Origin: Dioscorea cayenensis subsp. rotundata
Lineage: Eukaryota; Streptophyta; Magnoliopsida; Dioscoreales; Dioscoreaceae
Direction of reading: 5' to 3'
NCBI RefSeq assembly: GCF_009730915.1
Contig: NC_052488.1
Location: 22,853,868 to 22,917,867 of the forward strand
Length of the DNA: 64,000 bases
The notes beneath the pieces are model-generated. The model saw only the letters and a program-made list of their open reading frames with translations, was not told the origin of the DNA and searched no databases. The first letter of the stretch is position 1. The number at the start of each line of letters is the position of its first letter. Of the stretch, positions 36,996 to 48,500 are shown one piece after another. The position numbers and the translations under genes were made by a program.

Positions 36996-37511
36996 TAACG
37001 GTAATGTGAGATTACCAACAGTAAAATATTGCCAAATAATCGGTGATGATATTACCACCACAATTAGTGTCAATCCAGATTACCAGGTTGATGGTAATCT
37101 AATATGATTTTGTTTTCCAAATTTGCCCTCATCCTTTTAATCTAATTCTTTTCTCACTCTTTCTTAAAAATTTCAAAAGATACAAGGGTATTTTGGGAAT
37201 ATTTAAAAAAAATAATATTTTATATTATTATTAATTATTTGTCATGCGAAAATTTTATTTTATTTTAACTTTAAACTTAATAAAAATTTTAAATATAAGG
37301 ATATTTTGGAAAAATGTGCCAAAAATTAATTTTTGGTATTATAATTTAATTATTTTTATCTAAACTTTATTTTACTTTAAATTTAAATTTTCCCAAAATT
37401 TTAATTGCTAGTTATTTTGGGAAATAAAAAACATTACAAGTTGATAATTATAATCAACCAAACATAGTAAGGAAAGATTATCAGTAATATGAGTTCTCAA
37501 TCAAGCATGGT

Positions 37512-38551
37512 TGTTAGTTCCACCGGTGTGGTTTGTGAGTTTTAGGGAACACTCAAGCACTTATAGATCTCACACAAACCATCAAAGAAAGTTCACACAA
37601 ACAAAACAAGAAGAAGACACACAAAATTGGTAACCCAGTTCGGCGTCCACTCGCCTACGTCTGGGAGCCAAGCTCGGAGATAAACAATCCACTAAAAGAG
37701 GTAAAAATACATGAGTACAAATACTTGTCACTCATACTCTCAATGAAGATCACTACCCTCTCTAGATTGTCTAGTGCTCGCCACCTCTCCTCCAAGAGAC
37801 ACCCAAGAGTCACACCTACAATCTACGAATAAGGTAGCTTATATAGATGCCTCAACGTCCCAAATATAGCACATACCTCTTTTAGAATCTCCACGGCTAC
37901 TAATTTAAAAACCTGCCAAAATTAGCTGTTGCAACTCCTGTTGTAACATAAGTTGCAACATGGCCCTGACTGCTGACTTGACTGAGTTCTGGTTACGTTG
38001 CGGACGACCTCAAGACCCATCAACCTCCCGGTCATGCTTAGTCTGAGTCGATGCAGCCAAATCTCCCGATCCCGACTGCCGGCAACTAGACTGCCTCCTC
38101 AGTTCCTCATCACACAGTCCCCTCGCAAGGGGCACACGTCCTTGTGCGTCTTCACGAAACTTGCCAAACTTAGTCTTCAATCCACCTAAATTTGGTCTTT
38201 AAAGATTCTCCAAACTTGATCTTCAATTCACCCAAGTTTGGTCTTCAAATCTTGCCTTCCATAGACTTCAATCAATCTTCATCAACGATTCTAAATATGG
38301 TCTTGATATGATCTTATCTTCATGTTTCCAAGAATAATTCCACCAAGATCTTCAAGATAATTTTCTCCAAGTTATAGACATACTAAAAATAGCTCCACCA
38401 AGATCTTCAAGATAATTTGCCTTGCAAGCCAAGTCTCTATGCCATGTCACTATGCTCTCCATATCATCAATTTTACCTTATCACTATAGTTGCCACGTCA
38501 TCTTGCCTTGGTGTCAAATCATGGCAATTAAATAGTGCGATTGCACTAACA
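37512..38551. mobile_element. Solo LTR 1 (1,040 bp) inside the outer MITE
   Basis: Begins TGTTAG and ends CTAACA, with the exact 5-bp target duplication ATGGT at 37507-37511 and 38552-38556. A stretch reading GGTAACCCAGTTCGGCGTCC resembles sequence often found in plant LTRs. No internal region or second LTR is near, so it is a recombined solo LTR. Its superfamily cannot be told. It contains a doubled CCACCAAGATCTTCAAGATA near 38340 and 38396. Confidence 0.88.
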
Positions 38552-39425
38552 ATGGTTATTATAAATTACCACAACATTTCTGAGTATATAACATTTCCAA
38601 TATCAATACCATAGTAATCTCATTACCATGATAATATATCATTACTGTGAAACAAATGGCCTCTAAGTCAATTTGGGAGAAAATGATTGCCAATTCCACA
38701 TAAATGAAAGCCTTCATGACCAACATAATATGTGCCTAGATTAGGAAAAGTGTTACGAGTACTCAGCAAGATCAAGAAATTCTAATCACTTCACCAAGAC
38801 TGTCAAAAAGGCCTAAGTGGGAAAAAAACAAATATTTGGTTTTAAGGAGGGCCAACTAAGTTCAAGGACGAGGTGAATAGAAGATTTGGGGTTTTCGAAG
38901 ACAAAGCTGGTGAAGAAGAATTTAATAAATTGCTGTAAGGTTCCGCTATAGTGGCCTATCATTAACGATTTGAGTTATTTTCTTTCAAGCTTTTTGAATG
39001 GATTGTAGAATGGACTCAAAGCTTTAGTGACCATGCATAAGCCACATGCCCTGCAAGAAGCTTTTGAGACAAGAAGATGGCAAGAAAAAGCCTCGGAGAT
39101 GAATATGAGAAAGAAAAAGGTTGTGGGAAAACTCCTTATTTTCATCTCTTATAGAAGAGCAAGCTTTGACATGAACAAAAATGCCAGTTCGAGTTCTTAA
39201 ATTCCATAATGGGTCAGTTAAGAAGTGAGGTAATCCATCTTCACAACCTTACAAGAAAATTACCTTTGCTAAGTTTTAATATAGAAAAGACAATAATAAT
39301 TGTTTTAAGTGGGTGATAGATTTAAGCCAGGACGTGTGTAAAAATAAGGGAATTCATAAATTTTTAGTTGATGAATAAGATAGAATTGATAGTGAAAAAG
39401 AAGTAACAACGTCTAACATGTTAAG

Positions 39426-39563
39426 ACTGAGCCAGATGTTGAACTATCATTACAAACTGTGACCGGAGACTTGCTTTATGGTACAATTAAAATGGACTGA
39501 GCCAAATGTTGAACTATCATTGCAACTTGTGACCGAAAACTTGCTGTGGAATAATTAAGATGG
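39426..39563 (+). repeat. 70-bp tandem duplication in the gag-protease relic
   Basis: The unit starting ACTGAGCCAGATGTTGAACT occurs at 39426 and, diverged, at 39496. It covers part of the presumed protease region. Confidence 0.8.
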
Positions 39564-39582
39564 TGGGGATAATATATGATTC

Positions 39583-40205
39583 TGTTGAAAAACACCCAAG
39601 ATTTGAAGAATTTCACAGCACTATGATGCAAACTCTACTGCAACTGAGATTCAGGACATCCATTCTTGCCATGATTAAGCTTCACCAAACGAACAAAGAT
39701 CTTTAAATCAACTCCCTAATTTGCAAGGAAGAATTAAGTAGAAGAACAAAGTCTAGAGGAGGAGATCAAAGTCTAGAGGAAGAATTAAGGTCTAGAGGAG
39801 AAGAGCTTTCTGATTTCATTGATTTAGAATTCTTTTAGATAAAAGAGCTATTTATATCAGTCCAAAACATTAGAACAAAAGCTATAAGAACATAAGAGGG
39901 TTGTTATAACTGAATTGCTGACATGGCATCAGTTATAACTAATTTTGCTGACTTGGCTTAAGTTGTAGAATCACAGGCTTCTCTCGTGCTTGTGTTTACA
40001 CTGAGGTTGTTGTAACTGACCAGCTGAGTTGGCATAAGTTGTAAATGCATGTGCTCTTCGTGTGATTGAGTGTGTAATAACTGTTAGACACTCCATTGTT
40101 CCCATTTTTTAAAATGTTACGTCATCTTAATCTTCCGAATTTCAACTGCAATGTATAACTTCTTCTCCTCAATTCTCAGTTTTCTAACTTAAATATTCTC
40201 CAACA
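39583..40205. mobile_element. Solo LTR 2 (623 bp) inside the gag-protease relic
   Basis: Begins TGTTG and ends CAACA, with the exact target duplication GATTC at 39578-39582 and 40206-40210. It interrupts the gag-protease relic, whose sequence continues on both sides. No partner LTR is seen. Confidence 0.87.
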
Positions 40206-40215
40206 GATTCTCAGA

Positions 40216-40317
40216 TATATGATCTGATGGATGGAGTACTCGTTGCTTCCTTAATACCTCAGTAGCTATCTGATCTGTTGGATGGAGTACTCGTTGCTTC
40301 CTTAATATCTCAGTAGC
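40216..40317 (+). repeat. 51-bp tandem duplication
   Basis: Two copies of a 51-bp unit containing GGATGGAGTACTCGTTGCTT, at 40216-40266 and 40267-40317, with only a few differences. It lies just after solo LTR 2. Confidence 0.88.
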
Positions 40318-40494
40318 TCAAAAATGGCTTGAATTTATCCGAAAGCATTAACCATTCAACGTAAAGTTGGCAGATGGGAAGGAGCTTTGTTGTAATCAAT
40401 GTATATCGGTATTAATGGGCACATTCACTTGTACCCATATACATGAACAATTTTAATTTTGATTTCTTTGTATATCGGATGTCTCTTTTCCGAT

Positions 40495-41985
40495 TGCCCT
40501 GTTGGTTCATCAAAAAGATTAACAGTATTAGAAGGGACTTCTTATGATCGGGACCTGACATTGACCATCCTAAGAGTAGGCTTATGGGGTGGAAGAACCT
40601 CTGTCGATCGCGCGAACAGGGAGGGTGGGGTATTTTAGAGCTCCATAATTTTAACTTGGCACTATTAGGCAAATGGTGGTGGAAATACTTGTCAGATCCA
40701 ACCTGGTGTGGAGCGGATATTGTGAAGTTTAATTATGGATTAGACTGGTGGAGCTTGTTCCCCAGTCAAGCGGGGAGGATATCCTTCTTCTGGAAAGGGG
40801 TAATGAGTTGCTTGCCGGCTTTAAGAGGCTGCATCCTTCAAGGTGTTAATTAGGGGACGGAAACACTCTTTTGGAAAGACCGCTGGGTTAATGGACAAGC
40901 TCCTATATACATCTGGCCGGAAGAGTTTTGAAGATCGCCGACTCCTAACGGCACAGTGTGTGAGCTATTCCATCTTTTTGAAGAGATGCCCTTTTATGCG
41001 CACCTGGTTCTTGCTGACCTCCGTGTCCGTTTGCGGGGGCCATCGGGGGGTTTGGGGGATATAAAATGGTGGAGACTGACAGGAAATGGTTCTTTTCGAT
41101 GAAATCTTTTTACAACTTCCTTAATGATGGTGGGTTACGTTGTCCAGTGGCGGGGTTCTTCTGGCGTAAACTGTGCCCTAAAAAAGTCAATATCTTCAAC
41201 TGGCTTGTATGGAAAAAATAAAATCCTCTCTCTCTCGAGAATTTAGCTAAAAGAAGTTGTAGTCGGTTACCCATCGCCACTCGTGTTACGTGCCATGTAG
41301 ATTTAGAGTCAGTAGATCACCTGTTCTTTCAGTGTTCTCTTGCTAGGCAGGTATGGAGCGACTTTGTACATCTGCTTCAGCTTCTGGATCCTCCTTTGAC
41401 CATTACCTCGGCTTAGGGTACTTGGAGATCATTAGTGCGACCTGTTTGTAGGTTTATGGGGGACTTTGTGGTGAAAGCCATTGTGTGGAATATTTGGTTG
41501 GCTAGAAATGATTGCATTTTTAATGCTAATAGCATATCTGCGCATGCTCTCATCATTACAATTGCTCATATGCTTTTGATTTGGTTCTCTTCAGCTGGGG
41601 AGGGCTCCAGAGTCAAGTTGGAGGATTCCATCACTAACATCCGCCGGAGTCTGGATTTCTTAGGTCCGAGGATGGAGGAGACAGGGGGTGATTTACCTTC
41701 TGAGGGGACCCGAGTCCAGAGCCTACGAGGAGAAAGCGTGAGGGAGGTTTCAGAGTGTGGTGGGTCGCTACAGGTGCTGCTACTTTCTTTGTTGTTTTTT
41801 GTTGTCTCTTTGTTTTGTTTTGTTTGTGTCCCCCTGTCTCTACCACTTCGTGTGTTTCTTTGTTAGTTGCTTTGCGTTTTGTGCTTTTCCCACAGTGCTG
41901 TTACGAGAGTTTGTTGTAATTTTCTTTTCTATTTAATTAACGTGGTTTATCCATACTCAGAGTGATAACTTGTTAAAATTAATAA
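40495..41985 (+). mobile_element. LINE family B, copy 2 (3' third only)
   Basis: The 3' part of an L1-type ORF2 in three or more frames: GGWGILELHNFNLALLGKWW near 40615, then FFWKGVMSCLPALRG, a zf-RVT-like region (WRKLCPKKVNIFNWLVW near 41160; VDHLFFQC near 41320) and WNIWLARNDCIF near 41490. The 3' end carries GTGGTTTATCCA, like the tails at 36.12 kb and 11.0 kb. The RT core is missing, so the copy is 5' truncated, and stops make it dead. Confidence 0.8.
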
Positions 41986-42100
41986 CTATTATTTTATTAT
42001 ATTAAAATTAAGTAGAGAGTAAAAAAAATAAAAAGTGACTTATAACTATTACTCCATTAAAAATTCAAACTGAAGGCAAAATTTTTAATATATATATATA

Positions 42101-43175
42101 CAGTAAAACTTTTATAAAATAATACTCATTGGACCAAATTATTATTATTTTATGAAAATTATTTATTTATAGATAAATGAATATATATTAAGAGTTTTTA
42201 TATATTACTTATATTTTACGCAATTGGGTAGAAGCAACAAATTCTGAAAAAATTAACAGATTAGATGCTATTATTTTTATCAATTTGGCTTGAAACATTG
42301 ACATCAAAACAACAACTATTGCAAATTATTTTTGGTGTAGTAAAATCCGATCATAAGAAAAACAAAAAAAAAACAAAAACTTTTGAGCAAGAAGATTAAA
42401 AGGAAGATATTCATGGATTAAAATAAACACTTTCTAGTTATACCATAGACATACAATGGATGTTGAGCGGCATTTTAATTTTCATAATAAAAATAGTACT
42501 GTGATGAAATCACCTACACCTACATTTGGTGATGATCAAAATATAGATTTAGATAATAATTGTGTTTTATTAAATATTTTTCAAAAGAGGGTTTTCTAGT
42601 AATATATAAAATCATTAGAAAATTACGAGAGAAAAACATACCAAACATGGTGTGTACTTTGTAAAATATTAACAATAAGATTACATTTTGTTTATAAACA
42701 AAGAATAAACAAATAACTTTAGATATATATTATAAAAAAATAGTAAAATTTAAATATAGAAATAGTTTACAAAATTTCAATGTTAAAAATTTCGTATGAT
42801 TTGTTTTCTATGTATTTGATGAATTATTAATTTATATTTGGGCCTTAAAGAGTTAAAAAATTATAATTATATCTAGTTCACAAAATTATTAATTTAGCTC
42901 GACCTGACTTGGGATTTTTTTTTTATTTTTAATTTAATATAATTCTACATATTCATTACTGAAAAACAAAATACAAAAGAGAAAAAAAAACCAATCACCA
43001 GAAGTGAAGGTTGAACAACTAAAAAAAACATTAGAGAAAAACAACTAAAACACCTCATCCATTCTGAGAGAGGAGAGGTGCCAGAGGATCAACAATCTGA
43101 GTTGGGATTTGGAAAAAAATATTATTTAATCATAATTATTAATTTATTAAATATTCATTTATTAAGATTTTACTG
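42101..43175 (+). mobile_element. Pogo-like (Tc1/mariner, Emigrant/Lemi-type) element, decayed
   Basis: The left end reads CAGTAAAACTTTTATAAAAT and the right end, on the other strand, CAGTAAAATCTTAATAAATG, each flanked by TA (42099-42100 and 43176-43177). CAGTAAAAC with a TA target is typical of plant pogo elements. Inside, at about 42250-42360 and 42450-42545, the plus strand gives decayed matches to the C-terminal part of pogo transposases (LDAIIFINLA, TIANYFWCSKIRS, TMDVERHFNF) with stops. The element is a defective, internally shortened copy of 1,075 bp. Confidence 0.75.
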
Positions 43176-43177
43176 TA

Positions 43178-43832
43178 CATAATTAATGAATAGGGCTATC
43201 ACAAACTTGACCTCAGTTTAATAAAAGCTTGAACTTCGCTAAAAATTTTAAATTTTCAAATTGCGCTTAAGGTCAAAATCACTTTAATTAAAACTAAATC
43301 CAAAATGGTAAATTAAAACTGAAATGAGGTTTTTCGAATTAAGTTTGAACCCAAGTAGAGCTCAAGCAACTCAATTTTGAGACCAGCTCAAGTTTGATTA
43401 AGCCAATCCTTCTACGATTGCACCGACGAGTTCTCGTTCATCCACGGATACATCCATTTTACTGAATGAAATATGGAGAATTAATTCCACTATCTTTATG
43501 TATGATACCCAAGGGTAAATGAGCATGGGCAAGATTTGACCGTTCTAGAACCATGTAAGGGAATTTATAGAGATGCAAGAACAAGTATTGATAAAAAAAA
43601 AATGGCAAAATATCAATCTATGCACTAAATATTGATAATAAAAAAAGGTTAGATTTTATCTAAATAACTAATAACACATGAAAAATAAATAAATAAAGCG
43701 TAAAAGCTTGAAATAACAAAATGGCTTAGGTGACAGATACATAATTACAAAAGTGAATAATATCAAGAATTCACCATCATCAACAAAAATGATGAAATAG
43801 TGAAAAAAAAGGTAAATACATTCTAAAAGTTA
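43178..43832. other. AT-rich intergenic DNA
   Basis: No recognisable gene or element. Confidence 0.35.
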
Positions 43833-44272
43833 CTACTTAAGGCACAAATAAACACATCAGCTAATGCATGTTAAACACTTATTTTGAATTAAAAACTTGA
43901 AAATAAAATTGAAAATCAAAATCAAAACAATTCATAACCGATGACACCTTTGGGAGATAGGTTCTTTATACTAGTCAACACAAATCCAAATAATGTTAAT
44001 CTTGTACGGGTCAATACCCCTAACTCATCCACAAAAGAACCAATACATTGCTACTTAAGGCACAAATAAACACATCAGCTAATGCATGTTAGACACTTAT
44101 TTTGCATTAAAAACTTGAAAATAAAATTGAAAATCAAAATCAAAATCAAAACAATTCATAACCGATGACACCTTCGGGGGATAGGTTCTTTATATTAGTC
44201 AACACAAATCCAAGTAATGTCAATCTTGTACAAATCAATACCCCTAACTCATCCACAAAAGAACCAATACAC
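43833..44272 (+). repeat. 218-bp tandem duplication
   Basis: A unit starting CTACTTAAGGCACAAATAAA is present at 43833-44050 and 44051-about 44272 with few differences, mainly an extra ATCAAA repeat. It is young compared with the surroundings. Confidence 0.9.
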
Positions 44273-47200
44273 TATGCTATCCTACATAATTTGCATTTAA
44301 GCACAAAAAATAGAATCATACATACTGTATTACATAAATTAAATTAAAGAAAAACCAGCGTGACATCCTCTACTTTCACAAACTGAAATTGGTTGGGTTG
44401 GACCGTAAACTCAAAAACTAGCACAAGCCAATTCAATTCAGGGTTGGATTCGGTTCAGGATCAGGATGCACTGGGCCACCTCTGGGCTTAAGTGTAATTT
44501 AATCCATAGCCCACATCAGGAGAAAATCTTTACACGATCAGGGGCCCATACCCCTAATAGCTATCCATAATGCGTCAAAACAAAACCACCTACTTTTGAT
44601 GTCTTACCCACAGAGTTCTAATGACACTATGCCTTAGGACTCAGCGGCATAAGAAGAAAAAGAATAAAACATAACTTGGCAGCCCATGAGGTCAGCTTTA
44701 CGGCCTCTGTTCTGTGTCACTAAAATGCTCCTCAGAGGCCTCAGGTGACAAATAATCTCTAGCCATCCTAGCTACATACCAGTTTTCCCATACTAGGCTA
44801 TTGAAATTTTACATATGAATCATCCAATAACCAAATCAAATCAAGTTAACCACAACAATAAGCACTAATCTAACATATTATTTTTTGCTACCAAGCATTA
44901 AAAACTAAAAAATTATGCAAAGAAAGAAGGGAAAGCTATTGTAATTTGAAGAAAAGGACACAGGACAGAACACTTGCCAAAAGAAAGAGAAAGAAAAAAC
45001 AACTAATTAAGATTGGCACAATGGCATCCTGATTTATATACTTTTAGGGTGCTTCCAATCTGCTTGAGGAACATTAGGATCTTTCTTACACTTGCTGCCA
45101 AAGGGTTGGAGGGAGAGAGATTGAACCGATGGAGGAGTAGAAGACCTCGTCCAGCTTAAGGTCGACAATGGAGAAGCGGAGAGCCTTCGTATAACACATC
45201 TTATCAGAAGCATGTTGGGTGAGGTTGGAGTATGTGCAACTTAGCCAAGGCCAACATTCAGGAGACAAAAGGAGGATGAGGTCAATAGTTGGAGAATCAA
45301 TCTTTAGATTTTTACACGGACATGAATCTGTAGAACTAAAAAAGTCAAAACCAACTAAAACCAAATCAGCTTGTCTAGTAAACCAAATTTTCAAAATTTT
45401 TTTATGGTTTCGTTTTTTAACACCCTTAGATATACCGTAATACACACACTTTCAGAGAACGGTTTAATCACTTTATATTACTGATCCTTAGCCAAAATAT
45501 CTTGTTAAGCAATCGGTCTACTTGCTTATTCAACTTTACTTTTTCCAAACTTATAAGTGGCCTTTTTGACAACCGCTTTAAGCACACCTGAAAAGGAATT
45601 TTTATTATAATAAACATGTTCATAAACAAAAGATAATAACTAGAAAGTATCTAGCCAAAACATGCATGCCTGCGAATAATTTCAGAAACAAACATTTCAT
45701 TATATTCAACAAAATATTAAAGGAAATAATTGGTTATACCAGATGGCTGTTTTCTTCCATGAAACTTAAATTGCTTAAATCAAATTCAAGAATTAAAAAA
45801 AGTAAATATTAGTTGGAAGACCAAGATATTAGAAGTTAATGAACACAACTTAAAAATCTTGGGGTGTGTTTGATACGTGAAAAAACAGGGGACAACACAA
45901 CATATATTACTCATTTATCCACATATATCCACACCCATTGTATGCACAAATTTTAGATAATTAAATCCTTTATCCTTATTAGCAAGCACCATGAGTTTGG
46001 GCAAGATCTGATAGTTCTAATATTGGAATACAAAAACAAAAATGACTATTTAAAACAAAAATTAAGCTAATAGTCATGCCTAAAATAAGAACCCTATTCA
46101 TTTTTTAGCAAATGTAATCTCTTATATATAATAACATTATAGAAAAGTTAGTTTTTGGTTAACAAAATTATGAAGTTAAAAAAAAAAAAAAACCCAATAT
46201 AGTAGATTATCAAAAATAAAAAAAAATTGATAAAACCATTTATTTAAGAAAATAACTACACTGAGGTTTTAAAAAAGTTCATTCGGCCTGGTTCAGTTCA
46301 CCAAACAACAAAGCCAATGCAACCCCCTAACCAATGACATGCTAAAAAGAAAGAAATACTAATTAATAAACTAGGATATGTAAAGAACTTATTTAAAACA
46401 GAAATAAAAGTAAAATGGTATGAATGGCATGTAGCCAAAGAAAACGGGCAAATGAAATAGATGCAAAATGATGCATTGATAAATGAAAACATGGAATGGA
46501 TTTGTTCTAGAGAATTACTAACGAAGGTTTAGCTAAATCAATTGAAGAACAAGATGCTAATTGAAGAGATAAACCAAGTGAAGAATGAGATACTAATTGA
46601 AGGGATAATAATTATTAAATTATCCAAAAAAGTCTTAAAAAAAGTTCACCTAAACGTGTTAATTAATAAAAACAAAAATGGTAGTAAAATGTTTATGAGA
46701 AAGAGGATACTGATTATTAAAAGCCAATGGCTTTGTTAATTTATTTGCATAATATAGGAGTAAAACAATGCGATCATGGAAAACATAAAATGGAATTTTC
46801 TCTAGAATAACTTTATAGTGCATATTTTTAATGTGAACAAGTATGCACAAAATGCTGAAAGCATTGTTCTAACTATTGCAATAAAAAATGAAACACCGTA
46901 AGTAACATGAAGAAAGTAAACAAAGAAGTATATAGCACACATGAGTGAAGATGAATTTCAAAAGAGATGTTATTGCAATGACGAAGTTATGCAATATCTT
47001 AAATTCTTTTCTAACAAAGCCAACTGAAATATGCAACAAAATATAGTAAAGAAGATCTGTCAACAAAATATGCAGCTGCAAAATAGTCTTGGAAATAACA
47101 TTAAAAATAGTGTATATATACAACTCATGTAAACCAAGAAATTTTCACATTACCTTGGCTCATTTGCTTATGCCTAGAAACAGCTACTCAATGTTAAACA

Positions 47201-47459
47201 AATAATATAGGAAAGGCAAGTTTAATTCTGTAAGAAAGATAAGAAACCTACATCCATCTAGATATTCCAAAGAAAAAAAAATTAAGCTTCAAATACATAT
47301 TTTAATAGGACTTCTTAAGTAAGTATTCATGAAGAGAGAAAATAGTTACCTTACGTGCATGCACATGCACATCAAACAAACTATTCTTGAAAAAAATTCA
47401 GTATTTGTTGTCATTTATCATAACCAAATTCTAATATTTAAACCAGTAAATCCACAAAA
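44273..47459. other. AT-rich, gene-poor DNA
   Basis: No gene is supported. A minus-strand open stretch of 119 codons at 45086-45445 matches nothing I know and has no visible partner exons. Short T and A runs are frequent. Confidence 0.35.
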
Positions 47460-48500
47460 TCTTCCTAAACCAGTATAGCCTTAAGACCCAAGGCTAAAAC
47501 CCTATTCCCTAAACCGTAGAAAACTAAAAACCAAAAATCAAAATCCTAGTCTTTAAACCAACATAAACTTAAAAACCCAATTTCTGAAAAAAGAGGAAAT
47601 CAAGCGCTCTGACACCCCATCTTACAAAATGAAGGAAGGGATTATCAAGCGTCTACCTGAAATCCTCACTCGCACACACATAAAACTAAAACCCCACTAG
47701 TATAACCTTCAAATTTGAAAATGCACTCCAACTTGGTGAGAAAAGAGAAATCAATGGCAACCTTGAGATTTCTCACACCACTCAGTGAATAGAGGAGAGA
47801 GGATTCAAAGGCAAAACTAAAATGGTTGCTCCTCTCTGAGATTTTTCTATCCGTCCATCTGAGCTTTTTGCATCCGTCACTCTTTTGAAGAGGAGGCAGG
47901 TCACACATAAGAGGGCAGCAACCAAATTATGATTAGGGATTTTAATTTAAGTTGGGATTTTTTTAGACACTTGTTTATGTAGCCTATTGAGAATCATTAA
48001 ATAACAGGATCAAAATTACTCTCATGATTTCAGATATTGCTAGGAAAGAGGGATCCTTCTAATTTCATTAGAGATCTTTTGATTTTAAAAATCTATTTCA
48101 CAGTACATAATGTTAGTAAACTACTTGGAGAGTTAAAGATGTTTAAATTTTTCAAGACAACTATTAAGTCGTTGTTAATATGATAGAAACACTTCATTTT
48201 TTGTGAGGAGACGAGAAATTTGATGGAAATTAGACCATTACAAACACTTGAGTTATATAGCCTATTAAGAATTATTAAATAACACAATCTAATTTACACT
48301 AATAGTTCCAGATAATGTTACAAAAGAGGGATCCTTCTACTTTTCATCGGAGATCTTTTCATTAAATCTCTTTCATAGTTCTATAATGTACTTGTATTAA
48401 AAACATTTAATATTTAAAAGACAGCTATTAAGCTGCTGATAATATGACAAAAACATTTCAATCTTTGCAAGGAGACAAGAAATTTAATGGAAAATAAGCA
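47460..48500. repeat. Segment A of a diverged long repeat pair (partner at 56.16-57.85 kb)
   Basis: Segments such as ACCTGAAATCCTCACTCGC, GGTTGCTCCTCTCTGAGAT, TTTGCATCCGTC and AACCAAATTATGATTAG recur, diverged and in the same order, at 56.2-57.4 kb. Its right part is itself doubled with a period of about 277 bp, from 47967 (ACACTTGTTTATGTAGCC) and 48244 (ACACTTGAGTTATATAGCC), each with GAGGGATCCTTCTA downstream. Confidence 0.65.

Larger units (their letters stand above)
36500..38663. mobile_element. Outer Tourist-like MITE, expanded by two nested insertions
   Basis: The left end starts GTATCCATTTGGTTCGTGGT and the right end, on the other strand, GAGGCCATTTGTTTCACAGT; both continue AATG. About 17 of the first 24 bases match. 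TAA lies directly outside both ends (36497-36499 and 38664-38666), the target duplication of PIF/Harbinger-derived MITEs. Without the inner MITE and the solo LTR the element would be about 0.72 kb. It carries no coding sequence. Confidence 0.75.
38690..40490 (+). pseudogene. Ty3/gypsy-type gag-protease relic, split by solo LTR 2
   Basis: Decayed retrotransposon coding sequence in shifting frames. Gag-like pieces occur near 38860-39060. A protease-domain stretch EPDVELSLQTVTGDLLYGTIKM-like is doubled near 39426-39563. After the solo LTR the relic resumes with VKLADGKELCCNQCISVLMG-like sequence at about 40360-40420, which fits the retropepsin region. RT and integrase are not found next to it. 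The family call rests on these short matches and is tentative. Confidence 0.45.

Noticed and set aside
45086..45445. Minus-strand open frame of 119 codons
   Set aside because: No recognised motif, no partner exons and AT-rich surroundings; not enough to call a gene.
47490..47520. CCCTAAACC words suggesting an interstitial telomere repeat
   Set aside because: Only one isolated near-match is present; there is no tandem CCCTAAA array.
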